DNA from: a virus | DNA length: 50,886 bases | Virus record (IMG/VR): IMGVR_UViG_3300028284_000225 | Coordinates: 1-50,886 of that record | Direction: 5' to 3' (one strand) | Shown: in pieces, positions 1 through 7,938 of the stretch | How positions within the stretch are numbered: position 1 is the stretch's first letter | How the letters are laid out: each line of letters opens with the position of its first letter | Translations under genes and position numbers: made by a program | The notes under the pieces: model-generated | Databases searched by the model: none | Told to the model about the DNA's origin: nothing | Seen by the model: only the letters and a program-made list of their open reading frames with translations

Positions 1-753
1 AGCGAACAGTATAAGACTAACCCCCAAGGATTGACTGAGTTGGTGAATAGGTTCTTATCACCCATGACTGAGATCATCATGGATAATCAAGGAACCATCG
101 ACAAGTATATGGGTGACTGTATCATGTGTTTCTGGAATGCTCCTTTAGACGTAGAGCAACAAGAACGACTTGCGGTCTTGACAAGTGAGCAAATGTATGA
201 TAGACTTGATATACTCAACGCCGAGTTAGAGGAAGAAGGGTTATTGCCAATTAACATTGGTGTAGGAATCAACAGTGGATCTGTTGTTGTAGGAAACATG
301 GGAAGTGATCAGAGGTTTGATTACTCTGTGTTAGGAGATGCTGTTAATCTGGCAGCGAGACTTGAAGGACAAACTAAGGAGTATGGTGTGAAGACTATAT
401 TAGGATACGAGACAGCAAAAGAATTAGAGGATGAATTTGCATTACTCGAACTGGATACTATAGCAGTCAAAGGAAAGACTGAACCCGTAAAGATCTATAC
501 CGTGTTGGGAACACATGAGTGGTGGAACGACAATTCCGCATATGCTAATGAAACCCAACAACATGAGAAGATGATGGGTCTATATTACAATCAACAATTC
601 GATCACGCAATTAGATTCTGCGAAGATCTCAAACCCTGTTTTCTGGGTACTATGACGGACTTCTATACCAAATGGATAGACCGTTGTAATGAAATGAAGG
701 AAGCAGGACTATCAAAAGATTGGGACGGTGTATACCGTGCTACCACCAAATAG
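1..753 (+). CDS. Class III adenylate/guanylate cyclase catalytic domain, 5' end outside window
   Basis: The frame is open from base 1, so the N-terminus lies upstream; 250 codons are visible. It should convert ATP (or GTP) to a cyclic nucleotide. Residue numbers count from the first codon. The segment TIDKYMGD contains Lys35, which aligns with the adenine-selecting lysine of adenylate cyclases, and metal-binding Asp39. NLAAR supplies transition-state residues Asn116 and Arg120. The motif FDYSVLGDAVN and the C-terminal VKGKTEPVKIY are typical of bacterial cyclases. The first metal-binding Asp would lie outside the window. No disabling change is visible. Family is secure; substrate (ATP favoured over GTP) and any upstream sensor domain are not. 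Confidence 0.88.
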   Translation, partial: SEQYKTNPQGLTELVNRFLSPMTEIIMDNQGTIDKYMGDCIMCFWNAPLDVEQQERLAVLTSEQMYDRLDILNAELEEEGLLPINIGVGINSGSVVVGNMGSDQRFDYSVLGDAVNLAARLEGQTKEYGVKTILGYETAKELEDEFALLELDTIAVKGKTEPVKIYTVLGTHEWWNDNSAYANETQQHEKMMGLYYNQQFDHAIRFCEDLKPCFLGTMTDFYTKWIDRCNEMKEAGLSKDWDGVYRATTK

Positions 754-754
754 T

Positions 755-762
755 TATAAATA
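755..762 (+). promoter_or_regulatory. T4-type late promoter octamer TATAAATA
   Basis: An exact TATAAATA starts two bases after the cyclase stop codon. In T4 this octamer is recognised by the phage late sigma factor gp55. The next gene starts at 860, about 90 bases downstream, and also has an early-type promoter, so the late function is inferred from the motif alone. Confidence 0.45.
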
Positions 763-797
763 AAACTACCCTTATAACAAAATAGTCTTAAAAGTAC

Positions 798-826
798 TTG
801 ACAACTTGTTTATATTATGAGATAAT
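798..826 (+). promoter_or_regulatory. Host-type early promoter, class C
   Basis: TTGACA (798-803), 17-bp spacer, GATAAT (821-826). TATTATGAGATAATA forms a 6-bp inverted repeat with a 3-base loop covering the -10. The same -10 block followed by AGTACCCTATT recurs at 8009. It precedes the gene at 860. Confidence 0.75.
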
Positions 827-859
827 AGTACCCTATTTTGATGAAAGAGTAACTGTTTT

Positions 860-1126
860 ATGAGTCTTGCCCCAATGAGTGTTGAAGTCGTTTTAGGTGA
901 GTTTGTCGAGAAGGACTGTGGGAACTACTTCCACTACAGTGAGAATCCCGACAATTATGAATTCTGTAAAGACTTTCCTCATTTAGTATGGGTTGGTGGT
1001 ATCGGTCAACAGTATCGTTATGCCAATGTCAAGAAGACTGTAGCATATATTGCAGTTGATGAAGATGAGTACGGAAATGCCGTAGTCGAAAAGTGGAAGT
1101 TAAAGAAGAACGTTCAATACGTTTAG
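860..1126 (+). CDS. Hypothetical protein, 88 aa
   Basis: No recognised family. A mixed, aromatic-rich soluble protein with no membrane segment. It is the first gene after the class C early promoter, with a purine-rich GAAAGAG leader before the ATG. It begins a run of small genes ending near 3032, which suggests an early accessory function, but no role can be assigned. Confidence 0.75.
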   Translation: MSLAPMSVEVVLGEFVEKDCGNYFHYSENPDNYEFCKDFPHLVWVGGIGQQYRYANVKKTVAYIAVDEDEYGNAVVEKWKLKKNVQYV

Positions 1127-1135
1127 GAGAATCTA

Positions 1136-1294
1136 ATGGATATTTTAATATTTTTACTTCAATCTATACTGGTACTTGGTGCCTCTTTTATGTGTGTGAT
1201 GGGATCCATCTACGCAGCGGAAGAATCAACTCTTCGAAAGAAAAACATGAGAGCAGGTACTCATGATTACTACGGTAATAAACTTGAAAAATAA
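1136..1294 (+). CDS. Small single-pass membrane protein, 52 aa
   Basis: ATG at 1136 follows TAGGAG at 1123-1128 with good spacing. The first 28 residues form a hydrophobic segment ending SIYAA, which could be a signal anchor or a cleavable signal peptide; the remainder is a short charged tail. Function unknown. It lies directly after the 860 gene, probably in the same transcript. Confidence 0.6.
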   Translation: MDILIFLLQSILVLGASFMCVMGSIYAAEESTLRKKNMRAGTHDYYGNKLEK

Positions 1295-1307
1295 TTGCTA
1301 AAAACGC

Positions 1308-1336
1308 TTGACATTTGTTATGAAAACAAGTATAAT
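1308..1336 (+). promoter_or_regulatory. Host-type early promoter, class A
   Basis: TTGACA (1308-1313), 17-bp spacer, TATAAT (1331-1336). The spacer holds the near-palindrome TTGTTATGAAAACAA (1315-1329). It is almost identical to the promoters at 4573, 10318 and 29970 and drives the gene at 1372. Confidence 0.85.
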
Positions 1337-1371
1337 GGTTGTATAAAGTGATTAATGAGAGAGGAATGATT

Positions 1372-1662
1372 ATGACGAAATTTGAAAAAGACCAGTTTAC
1401 TTGGGACGGTATGTACTTGATGTACAGAGGTAAGCACACTAAGAGTGTGAACATGGAGGTCGCAAGACCTAACTGTCACCCATCTTGGCATGGTTTACCA
1501 AAACCAGAGTTTATCGCAAGGTTCAAGTATGGTTACAAACCATGGAAAGCATGGGTCAACTTCCTTGTTAAGAATGTGACGATTGAAGAATACCTCGAAT
1601 TGTCTGAGACAGAACATCCTGTCGGTGCAATGAGAGCATTAGGTTATGGAGGAAAATGCTAA
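1372..1662 (+). CDS. Hypothetical protein, 96 aa
   Basis: The ATG at 1372 is preferred over the upstream TTG at 1339 because GAGAGG lies just before it. The protein is rich in Trp, Tyr, His and Lys, with no membrane segment and no family I recognise. It is first in an operon of five overlapping small genes (1372-3032) behind the class A promoter. Confidence 0.72.
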   Translation: MTKFEKDQFTWDGMYLMYRGKHTKSVNMEVARPNCHPSWHGLPKPEFIARFKYGYKPWKAWVNFLVKNVTIEEYLELSETEHPVGAMRALGYGGKC

Positions 1663-2168
1663 TGAAATATGTAATGCAAACCCAATTCAAAGAAAACTAT
1701 GGTGCCCATGATTGGGATGGCACTGGTGAGTGTCCGCAGTACTGGAAGTTCAAGGGTGGTGAAACATACATCGTTGATGTGTCTATGGCACAGGCACAGT
1801 CCAAGTGCTTCATGGAGCAGTGTGAAGATGCTGTATCCAGTGCGGATGAGTATCAAGAAGAGTATGTTCTTGATGCACAGTTGATAGATGACTGTGAGTT
1901 CGATGTGTCAAACCACATTGAGTCATGGGAGACTCCAACGTATCTCCAACATGTTGGTGAGAACGAGTTCGTGGGATACAAGATCGTTGAGAATGGTACC
2001 ATGGGGTACATGAAGAAAGAGATCGTCAAGCAACAAAGATCTTGGAAGATCATTGATGGTGTGGAATCAGATCATAAGTGTACTTATGAGATGGTCACTG
2101 GACACCAAGTCCTACATGCGGACTTGAAAGAGTGGTTCGAAAAATATACAGAATGTGAGGTAGCATAA
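1662..2168 (+). CDS. Hypothetical acidic protein, 168 aa
   Basis: GGAGG at 1648-1652 is 9 bases from the ATG at 1662 and only 3 from the ATG at 1656, so 1662 is chosen; it overlaps the previous stop (TAATG). The protein is acidic and rich in Trp, Tyr and Cys, beginning MKYVMQTQFKENYGAHDW. The family is not identified. It overlaps the next gene by one base. Confidence 0.75.
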   Translation: MKYVMQTQFKENYGAHDWDGTGECPQYWKFKGGETYIVDVSMAQAQSKCFMEQCEDAVSSADEYQEEYVLDAQLIDDCEFDVSNHIESWETPTYLQHVGENEFVGYKIVENGTMGYMKKEIVKQQRSWKIIDGVESDHKCTYEMVTGHQVLHADLKEWFEKYTECEVA

Positions 2169-2482
2169 TGCGATTGAATGACGCAACACCTGCTGAGTGG
2201 GATGCAGTAACTAAGAAACCATCTAAGATGGAAGTAGAGATCATTGAAGAGACCACTACCGATTGGGGTACGTGTGAATTCAAAGTCCCGTGCCATACAT
2301 ATGTACTGAATAAGTACAGCAAGAAGTTGGTAGGGTATTTCCCTGTAGACACTGGCAAGTTCATTATGTTGGGCACCCCTATGTCATTCACCAAGTCTAA
2401 GAGAAAGTTTAACAAGATCGGTGTTAGATCTATGACACCACTAATAGAAAAGTCCATGCAGGAGCACAACCTATGTCTTTAG
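2168..2482 (+). CDS. Hypothetical protein, 104 aa
   Basis: The start overlaps the upstream stop as TAATG. A small, slightly basic soluble protein with no motif that I recognise. It is coupled on both sides to other small genes, and overlaps the next by 10 bases. Confidence 0.7.
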   Translation: MRLNDATPAEWDAVTKKPSKMEVEIIEETTTDWGTCEFKVPCHTYVLNKYSKKLVGYFPVDTGKFIMLGTPMSFTKSKRKFNKIGVRSMTPLIEKSMQEHNLCL

Positions 2483-2745
2483 ATGATGTTATGATAAGTC
2501 TTTACCCAGATCAAGTGGACGAAATAATCTGTAGACAACTGCGTTTGTTTATAAAGGATATGGAAGAGAATCTCGATATGATTGAAGCAGGTCGTGATGA
2601 TCAGATCCTCTCTATATTCGATTGTGATCCAGTACAAGAGATTGCATACATCCAAGACCATATTGAGTCTGCAAAGATGATCATTGATTGGTATGGTGAA
2701 CTTGCTGATGTATCGTCTGGTTATAACTATATTGAGTCTGTATGA
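2473..2745 (+). CDS. Hypothetical acidic protein, 90 aa
   Basis: Acidic and predicted mostly helical. Overlaps the genes on both sides. No family recognised and no membrane segment. Confidence 0.68.
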   Translation: MSLDDVMISLYPDQVDEIICRQLRLFIKDMEENLDMIEAGRDDQILSIFDCDPVQEIAYIQDHIESAKMIIDWYGELADVSSGYNYIESV

Positions 2746-3032
2746 TTCACGGATCAATGACACATTATCCGTCTGGACGTAAGAAGAAGTACAACGCATG
2801 GAAGAAGACTACCCGCAAGGTAGAATTCAAACCCATGGAACCCACCCAAACATACCGTAGAGAGACTCCGAATTACCCGTCTCACGATGGTGGTGGTTCT
2901 GGTTCTACTGGTATCCATTTGAGTACCAAGGAACGTCAAGAGATATCATCTCAATACACGGTTGCACCTGCATATAATAAAGGTGCGTATCAAGTGATCC
3001 CCAGAGATCAAGTCGAGAACATTGGTAAATAA
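2742..3032 (+). CDS. Hypothetical basic, low-complexity protein, 96 aa
   Basis: Starts by ATGA overlap with the preceding stop. The N-terminus is basic (KKKYNAWKKTTRK); the middle is a Gly/Ser run (GGGSGS). It looks poorly structured and could bind nucleic acid, but that is inference from composition only. Last gene of the operon begun at 1372. Confidence 0.62.
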   Translation: MIHGSMTHYPSGRKKKYNAWKKTTRKVEFKPMEPTQTYRRETPNYPSHDGGGSGSTGIHLSTKERQEISSQYTVAPAYNKGAYQVIPRDQVENIGK

Positions 3033-3070
3033 TTTTCGTTCTATATACGAAAAAGTTATAAGCATATAAC
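3033..3070 (+). repeat. Two tandem inverted repeats in an intergenic gap
   Basis: First hairpin: TTTTCGT (3033-3039) pairs with ACGAAAA (3047-3053). Second: GTTATA (3055-3060) pairs with TATAAC (3065-3070) around AGCA. They sit between the end of the 1372-3032 operon and the promoter at 3112. They may be a weak terminator or a binding site; there is no clean T-run. Confidence 0.45.
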
Positions 3071-3111
3071 TAAACGGTATATAAAAAAGTGAAATTAATT
3101 TGCTAAAACGC

Positions 3112-3140
3112 TTGACACTTGTAATGAAATCGAGTATAAT
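3112..3140 (+). promoter_or_regulatory. Host-type early promoter, class A variant
   Basis: TTGACA (3112-3117), 17-bp spacer, TATAAT (3135-3140), with the shared upstream AAAACGC. The spacer palindrome of the other class A sites is largely degenerate here. Drives 3174 and 3397. Confidence 0.85.
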
Positions 3141-3173
3141 TACTACGTAATGATGATTAATGAGAGGTTAAAT

Positions 3174-3395
3174 ATGAATAACGTGAATGAATTTGTGAAC
3201 TATGTAATGCAGTTTTACGGTAAAGGTGGAATCTATGATTTCGGTGCTACCGAGAAAGACATTATTATTGCGACTGGTATTAGGTTGCAGAACAGACCAG
3301 AGATGCCGTTTGACGGTGATAGTCTGGATAGGGAGATTGTCAGAGACATTCTTCTCGAAATGAAACCCGAATACGTTTTTCCAGAGAGCAAGTAA
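3174..3395 (+). CDS. Hypothetical protein, 73 aa
   Basis: ATG at 3174 is chosen because GAGAGG lies 6-8 bases upstream. A small acidic protein with no recognised family. It is directly followed by the SprT-like gene, which may be in the same transcript. Confidence 0.7.
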   Translation: MNNVNEFVNYVMQFYGKGGIYDFGATEKDIIIATGIRLQNRPEMPFDGDSLDREIVRDILLEMKPEYVFPESK

Positions 3396-3396
3396 T

Positions 3397-3834
3397 ATGA
3401 CACCATTTGTTATTCAAGGTCAACTCAAGAATAAGCAAGTCACTCAACTCTTCGTCTACCAGTTGATGCAACAGTTAGGCATCCAGAAGTTTAGAAAGAA
3501 GTATATAGATATAAAGGTAGTTACTAAAGTGGATGGGGCATACGGTCTCTGTGAGGGTGATAAGGATTATGCCGAAATCACTCTGGCAAAGACATGCCCC
3601 ATCGATGGAAGAAAACTGGGTTATCTCGAAATGATGAAAACCCTTGCCCACGAAATGGTTCATGCCAAGCAGTTCCTACGTGGAGAACTCTATTGCGATG
3701 GTGGATTCGCATGGAGAGGTAGAAAGTCCGAAGGTTACAAGTATGAGAACCAACCTTGGGAAAAGGAAGCATACAAGAAAGAAGGCAAATTGTTTGTAGA
3801 TGCCTTCCCACATAGTTTGCCATTCACCAACTAA
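3397..3834 (+). CDS. SprT-like zinc metallopeptidase, 145 aa
   Basis: The motif TLAHEMVHAKQF carries HExxH, the zinc and catalytic signature, in a SprT/WSS1-like setting. The conserved GGFAWRG and a C-terminal KEAYKKEGKLF segment match small phage metallopeptidases. It probably cleaves a protein substrate or processes DNA-protein complexes; the target is unknown. A second, unrelated-looking HExxH protein lies at 8705. Confidence 0.7.
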   Translation: MTPFVIQGQLKNKQVTQLFVYQLMQQLGIQKFRKKYIDIKVVTKVDGAYGLCEGDKDYAEITLAKTCPIDGRKLGYLEMMKTLAHEMVHAKQFLRGELYCDGGFAWRGRKSEGYKYENQPWEKEAYKKEGKLFVDAFPHSLPFTN

Positions 3835-3839
3835 AACTT

Positions 3840-3914
3840 GCCTCCGTAGTTTAACGGATAAAACAGTCCGCTACGAACGGACAACTCGTGGTTCGATTCC
3901 ATGCGGGGGCACCA
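3840..3914 (+). tRNA. tRNA-Arg(ACG)
   Basis: A full cloverleaf is visible. The acceptor stem GCCTCCG (3840-3846) pairs with CGGGGGC (3904-3910). The anticodon stem GTCCG/CGGAC encloses loop CTACGAA with anticodon ACG. The T-loop GTTCGATTC is present and CCA is encoded at 3912-3914. It reads CGT/CGC arginine codons after A34-to-inosine editing. It is the only tRNA seen in the window. Confidence 0.95.
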
Positions 3915-3956
3915 ATCAGAATGCTAAATAGAGGTGTTAACTATGAGGACACTACT

Positions 3957-4340
3957 ATGAAACAATTAACAATATTAATCGCAATGGTAATCGGCATATC
4001 AAGTTGTACCAATTTCACCATGCCAAGCAACTACGATCCAAACGAGTCCAAAGGAATGATTGACGTTCTACAGGATGTACGTGCACTGGATTGCCGAACA
4101 GATGCATCACAACAAGCAGGTATCAAAGAGATTCAAGAGTCTGTTGAATGGATGCGACTGTATACGGATATAAAGGGATCTGAGGATGTATTTGTATCCT
4201 TGGGTGCTATCGATCATACCTTAACTGGAATGATTGTTAGGGATAATATGAGTGTTGGATACTGTAAGTTAAAGAAGAAGAACTTAACACTACAGGTATC
4301 TGATACCGCACAAGCAGTAATGAAGAGGTACGGAGAATGA
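3957..4340 (+). CDS. Putative lipoprotein, 127 aa
   Basis: The start is the ATG at 3957 (GAGG upstream), not the in-frame codon at 3888 that lies inside the tRNA. The N-terminus is a lipoprotein signal: Lys, hydrophobic core, lipobox ISSC. The mature protein would be anchored to an envelope membrane after lipidation. The remainder has no recognised domain. A role in host-envelope modification or superinfection exclusion is possible but unproven. Confidence 0.72.
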   Translation: MKQLTILIAMVIGISSCTNFTMPSNYDPNESKGMIDVLQDVRALDCRTDASQQAGIKEIQESVEWMRLYTDIKGSEDVFVSLGAIDHTLTGMIVRDNMSVGYCKLKKKNLTLQVSDTAQAVMKRYGE

Positions 4341-4564
4341 GTATAGCAGAACTATTAGGTCACGAAGATGAGACCCTAAAGAAATATGGTGAGATCCTAC
4401 AGGAACTTGAAACCGAACATAAGGCAGGTAACCTGTCAGATGAAGAAGCAGTTGAGATCCTCGAAGACATGAAGTTGACTGGTGAGTTGATCGAGAACAA
4501 CAATAGTATCGAGAACGCCGCACTGGTTCAGAACGCAATCAACATTTTATTGAAATTAATTTAA
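4337..4564 (+). CDS. Hypothetical acidic helical protein, 75 aa
   Basis: ATGA overlap with the lipoprotein stop and a CGGAG ribosome site. Strongly acidic and probably a helical hairpin (ETLKKYGEILQELETEHK). It resembles small helical proteins of phage accessory regions; no function assigned. Confidence 0.7.
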   Translation: MSIAELLGHEDETLKKYGEILQELETEHKAGNLSDEEAVEILEDMKLTGELIENNNSIENAALVQNAINILLKLI

Positions 4565-4572
4565 GAAAACGC

Positions 4573-4601
4573 TTGACATTTGTATTGAAAACAAGTATAA
4601 T
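4573..4601 (+). promoter_or_regulatory. Host-type early promoter, class A
   Basis: TTGACA (4573-4578), 17-bp spacer containing TTGTATTGAAAACAA (4580-4594), TATAAT (4596-4601). It drives the DUF932 gene. Confidence 0.87.
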
Positions 4602-4636
4602 GGTCATATAAATTTGAAAAAGTGAGGAACTAAATT

Positions 4637-5605
4637 ATGAGTATGAATGATATATTACAAATCGAGACAATGGCATATGCAGGTCAATCCCCTTGGGGTG
4701 ACATCGGTACGCAGGTCTCAAACGATCTATCTCCACAGCAGATTATGGAGAAAGCAGATCTGAACTGGTCAGTCGATAAGGTGAAAACCTATGCCGACTA
4801 TCAAGGTGAGAAGATCCCTACTGGGTTGGAAGCACTTGTCAGATCTTCGGATAACAAGATCTTAACCCAAGTTGGTAAGAACTGGGAACCCTGTCAGAAC
4901 GAGACTGCGTTCGAATTCTTTAACGAGTACTGCCTTGAAGGTGGTATGGATATGGAATCCGCAGGTTCACTGAAAGGTGGCAAAATGGTCTGGGCACTTG
5001 CCAAGATCAAAGAGTCTTTTGATGTGGTCAAGGGTGACCAAGTAGATTCCTACTTGCTCTTCTCTAACCCACACGAGTATGGTAAGTCAATCGATGTTAG
5101 GTTTACACCTATCAGAGTTACTTGCATGAATACTCTGGCAATGGCAATCAAAGGTTCTGCTGTTAACGGTATGAAAGTTAACCACAGAAAAGCATTTGAT
5201 CCACAGATCGTCAAAGAGACTATGGGTATTGCCCACGAGAAGTTCGAGCAATACAAAGAAGTTGCTAAGTTCTTGTCTAAGAAAAGGTTTGATGCTCAGT
5301 CATTGATCCAGTACTACAACGAAGTGTTCCCAAGAACATACAAAGGTAAAGACGAAGTTATTGTCAGTGCCTATGATGATCTGACTACTAACGGTCAAAA
5401 AGCATTTGACGTGTTACAGTCACAACCTGGCGCAAACTTTGCACAGGGATCTTGGTGGCAAGCGCTTAACTCTGTGACTTACTTGACGGATCACGTCATG
5501 GGTAGGGAAGCAGATTCCAGAATGACTTCTTCTTGGTTTGGTGCTAATGCCAACAGGAAAGCAGTTGCGGTATCGAAAGCAATTGAATTTGCCGAGGTTG
5601 CGTAA
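4637..5605 (+). CDS. DUF932 (phage/plasmid-like TIGR03299-type) protein, 322 aa
   Basis: Recognised by the N-terminal SPWGDIGTQV segment, the LNWSVDKVKTY block and the stretch ILTQVGKNWEPCQNETAFEF, followed by a long C-terminal helical half ending in a conserved W. The length is about normal for the family. DUF932 proteins are widespread in phages and plasmids with no settled activity. It has its own strong class A promoter, so it is likely made early and in quantity. Confidence 0.85.
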   Translation: MSMNDILQIETMAYAGQSPWGDIGTQVSNDLSPQQIMEKADLNWSVDKVKTYADYQGEKIPTGLEALVRSSDNKILTQVGKNWEPCQNETAFEFFNEYCLEGGMDMESAGSLKGGKMVWALAKIKESFDVVKGDQVDSYLLFSNPHEYGKSIDVRFTPIRVTCMNTLAMAIKGSAVNGMKVNHRKAFDPQIVKETMGIAHEKFEQYKEVAKFLSKKRFDAQSLIQYYNEVFPRTYKGKDEVIVSAYDDLTTNGQKAFDVLQSQPGANFAQGSWWQALNSVTYLTDHVMGREADSRMTSSWFGANANRKAVAVSKAIEFAEVA

Positions 5606-5841
5606 TGAAGTTTAGATCCCAAGAAAACACCACCTATGATCTCGAAGAAAAGATCATGGGTGCGTGGCAAACCGCAGAGGACTTGGATGTCCTCTATCAC
5701 GGTGTTGAGGAAATGGACGAAGATCAATTCCAGAATGCTATCTTAGGTTTAAAGGAATTTCATGAACTGAGGATGGGTAATCTTTGGAGAGTGTTTGAGC
5801 AATATATGGAACATCTACGGAAACAAAATGCCAACCTATAA
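5605..5841 (+). CDS. Hypothetical acidic helical protein, 78 aa
   Basis: TAATG overlap with the DUF932 gene. Acidic and helical, of a type common in marine T4-like genomes. It overlaps the zinc-ribbon gene by 14 bases. Function unknown. Confidence 0.7.
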   Translation: MKFRSQENTTYDLEEKIMGAWQTAEDLDVLYHGVEEMDEDQFQNAILGLKEFHELRMGNLWRVFEQYMEHLRKQNANL

Positions 5842-6013
5842 CTATGTCTGCAAAGAGTGTGACGCACCATTGGAAGTCCGACAAAGTATGTCGGACGATC
5901 CTTTAGTGGAATGTCCGAAGTGCAAGAAACCATCATTGAAAAAAATCATCGTTCCCAATACTGGTGGTGTACAATTTAAAGGGAAGGGATGGTTTAAATC
6001 TGGGGGTTATTGA
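5828..6013 (+). CDS. FmdB-type zinc ribbon protein, 61 aa
   Basis: The start at 5828 gives MPTYNYVCKEC, the standard FmdB beginning; the upstream in-frame codon at 5795 would add 11 unlikely residues. Two CxxC knuckles (CKEC and CPKC) should bind one zinc ion. FmdB-family ribbons are small putative regulatory or adaptor proteins of unknown partner. It overlaps the next gene as TGATG. Confidence 0.8.
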   Translation: MPTYNYVCKECDAPLEVRQSMSDDPLVECPKCKKPSLKKIIVPNTGGVQFKGKGWFKSGGY

Positions 6014-6720
6014 TGCTTACTTGTGTTATCTACGTCAAAGGAAACGAAGCATCTGAGACAGCAGTGGCAAAGACTGTTGAAAGTCTGGAACATCATAACT
6101 GGAACTATTCATTAGTTGAAGGTGTAACCGCAAAGACCATTGATCATGATGAGTTCCCATTCCCCGATCTGAGGGGTGGGAGATTAGAATCCTTCCGACT
6201 CAATTCAAAAGAAGTCGAACGAAACAAATACCTAACTAAGAAATCATGCCTGTTTAATAACCTTAGACTGGCACGTTTTGTCATTGAGAAAAATCAACCT
6301 GCAATATTCATGGAGCATGATGTTGTAGTAACTATGGGTCAACCCAATCATACTGGAGTGATAGACTCTTGTTTTCTAAACATGGACGGTGCATTCTTTC
6401 CACCATCTGCATTAAACAAACCACACCTTAGAGCATGGCATCAAAAACATCACCATAAACTGGGTGTACAAGACTTTCCTTATGACTACCCATTGAGATA
6501 CTACAAAGAGTCTCTTTACTATGGTTCACTAATGACGCCTGGAACTTCTGCATACATGTTGACAGTGTCTGGTGCTAAAAAGTTATTGAAAAGTGCAGAG
6601 ATTGGTTTAGAACAATCTGATTTTATTATAAATAGTCATATAATGAATCTTCAGTACCTGTATCCAAGTCCTGTAAAGTTTCAGACTATTAACCCTAATT
6701 TGAGTCATACATTAACATGA
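6013..6720 (+). CDS. GT25-type glycosyltransferase, 235 aa
   Basis: The family features are FMEHDVVV (the acidic metal-binding segment) and GTSAYMLTVSGAKKLL, the late motif of LPS-type GT25 transferases, followed by an acidic cluster. It would transfer a sugar from a nucleotide donor to an unknown acceptor. It ends in a 4-base ATGA overlap with the ATP-grasp gene, suggesting a shared pathway. Related proteins lie at 41656 and 42661. Confidence 0.72.
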   Translation: MLTCVIYVKGNEASETAVAKTVESLEHHNWNYSLVEGVTAKTIDHDEFPFPDLRGGRLESFRLNSKEVERNKYLTKKSCLFNNLRLARFVIEKNQPAIFMEHDVVVTMGQPNHTGVIDSCFLNMDGAFFPPSALNKPHLRAWHQKHHHKLGVQDFPYDYPLRYYKESLYYGSLMTPGTSAYMLTVSGAKKLLKSAEIGLEQSDFIINSHIMNLQYLYPSPVKFQTINPNLSHTLT

Positions 6721-7934
6721 GTAAAAAGCACGTATTTATTAATGACTACGGTCTATCAAACTTCCACAATGCAATATCCTTAGTCGAGTCTGGGTATAGG
6801 GTAACTGTTCTTATGGACAATGCAGGTTACCCCGAACAGTACTATAAGAGTCTGGGTATAGAGACTATACGTATTACAAACCGTGAAAAGGAAATCTATG
6901 ACTATTGTATAGAGGAAGAGGTTGATATCTTTCTACATGCTAACCCGTCACTTGCAGGATGCAATGGTAGGTTACAGCAAATTGATCGAGACATTGAATT
7001 CTTAGGACTTTATGGAAAAGGATGTAGAGTCGAATTAGATAAGTTTTTTGTTAGACTACAAGTGGAAGACATTGGAGTTACGTGTCCACCATGGACAGAT
7101 CACTATGATTTTATACACGAACACCCGACTGTACCATATGTAATGAAACCTAAACATGTGGGTCATAGCATGTCTACAGCAAGTATAGTCACGGCAGAAA
7201 ATATAATATACCCACCCCCACCCGAACCAGTCTTCATTGAAGAGTTTATGGAATCGGATCTTGAGGTAAATGTTGCTTATTGTGTAGCAAAAGGTAAGTA
7301 CTCTATCTTACATCATCAAGAGGTAAAGGGTGAAGATGCATGTAAGCAAATGGGTAAGTTTATTCACTGGACTAAGTTAGTAGAGTTTGATGCCCTATCC
7401 GAAGAACATGCCAAGATCTCATTAGACAATGCCAAGAAAATACTTGACTGGATTGTTAAGTATGACGATAAGTCATCTTTCGTTGGTCAGATAACAGGTC
7501 TGATTAAAGACAATGAATTTATTTTCATAGAGAATAATGTCAGACCAGAACAAACTAACAGTCTACCATTCTACGTAACTGGGGATGAATACTTAGATGC
7601 TATGCGTGGCAATCCAGATATATTAGGTGATGCGTTCCCTCAAGACATAGAGAAGATTGTTGTCATACAGAAAGAAGATGTTGATGCAGTATACCCATTC
7701 CATTTACATGAGAAGTATAATGTCGCAATACCTTGCGGTCTTGATATCATAGACGGTGAATATAGACAGGCACACACATTCCGTCACAGGAGTGAAGATA
7801 AGATTTTGGGGATGATTGTGGCAGACAAGGTAATACCACAAGAATTCATTGATGAATTAAACCTTAGTGATTGGTATGTTAGAGCAGACTGCCGACCACA
7901 CTTCAAACGCAAACAACAGGGAACTTGGAAATAA
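6717..7934 (+). CDS. ATP-grasp ligase (PurD-like), 405 aa
   Basis: An N-terminal Rossmann-like part (HVFINDYGLSNF) is followed by the ATP-grasp fold: VMKPKHVGHS as the ATP-binding lysine strand, PVFIEEFMESDLEVNV, and the metal-site strand FIFIENNVRPEQTNSL. This arrangement resembles GAR synthetase (PurD), but no other purine gene is nearby. ATP-grasp enzymes join a carboxylate to an amine or thiol. With the adjacent GT25 gene a role in modifying a sugar, nucleotide or peptide is as likely as purine synthesis. Confidence 0.7.
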   Translation: MSKKHVFINDYGLSNFHNAISLVESGYRVTVLMDNAGYPEQYYKSLGIETIRITNREKEIYDYCIEEEVDIFLHANPSLAGCNGRLQQIDRDIEFLGLYGKGCRVELDKFFVRLQVEDIGVTCPPWTDHYDFIHEHPTVPYVMKPKHVGHSMSTASIVTAENIIYPPPPEPVFIEEFMESDLEVNVAYCVAKGKYSILHHQEVKGEDACKQMGKFIHWTKLVEFDALSEEHAKISLDNAKKILDWIVKYDDKSSFVGQITGLIKDNEFIFIENNVRPEQTNSLPFYVTGDEYLDAMRGNPDILGDAFPQDIEKIVVIQKEDVDAVYPFHLHEKYNVAIPCGLDIIDGEYRQAHTFRHRSEDKILGMIVADKVIPQEFIDELNLSDWYVRADCRPHFKRKQQGTWK

Positions 7935-7938
7935 CGAA

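Noticed and set aside
3888-3956. Extension of the lipoprotein ORF upstream to 3888
   Set aside because: It starts inside the tRNA-Arg gene; the ATG at 3957 has a ribosome site and a proper lipoprotein signal.
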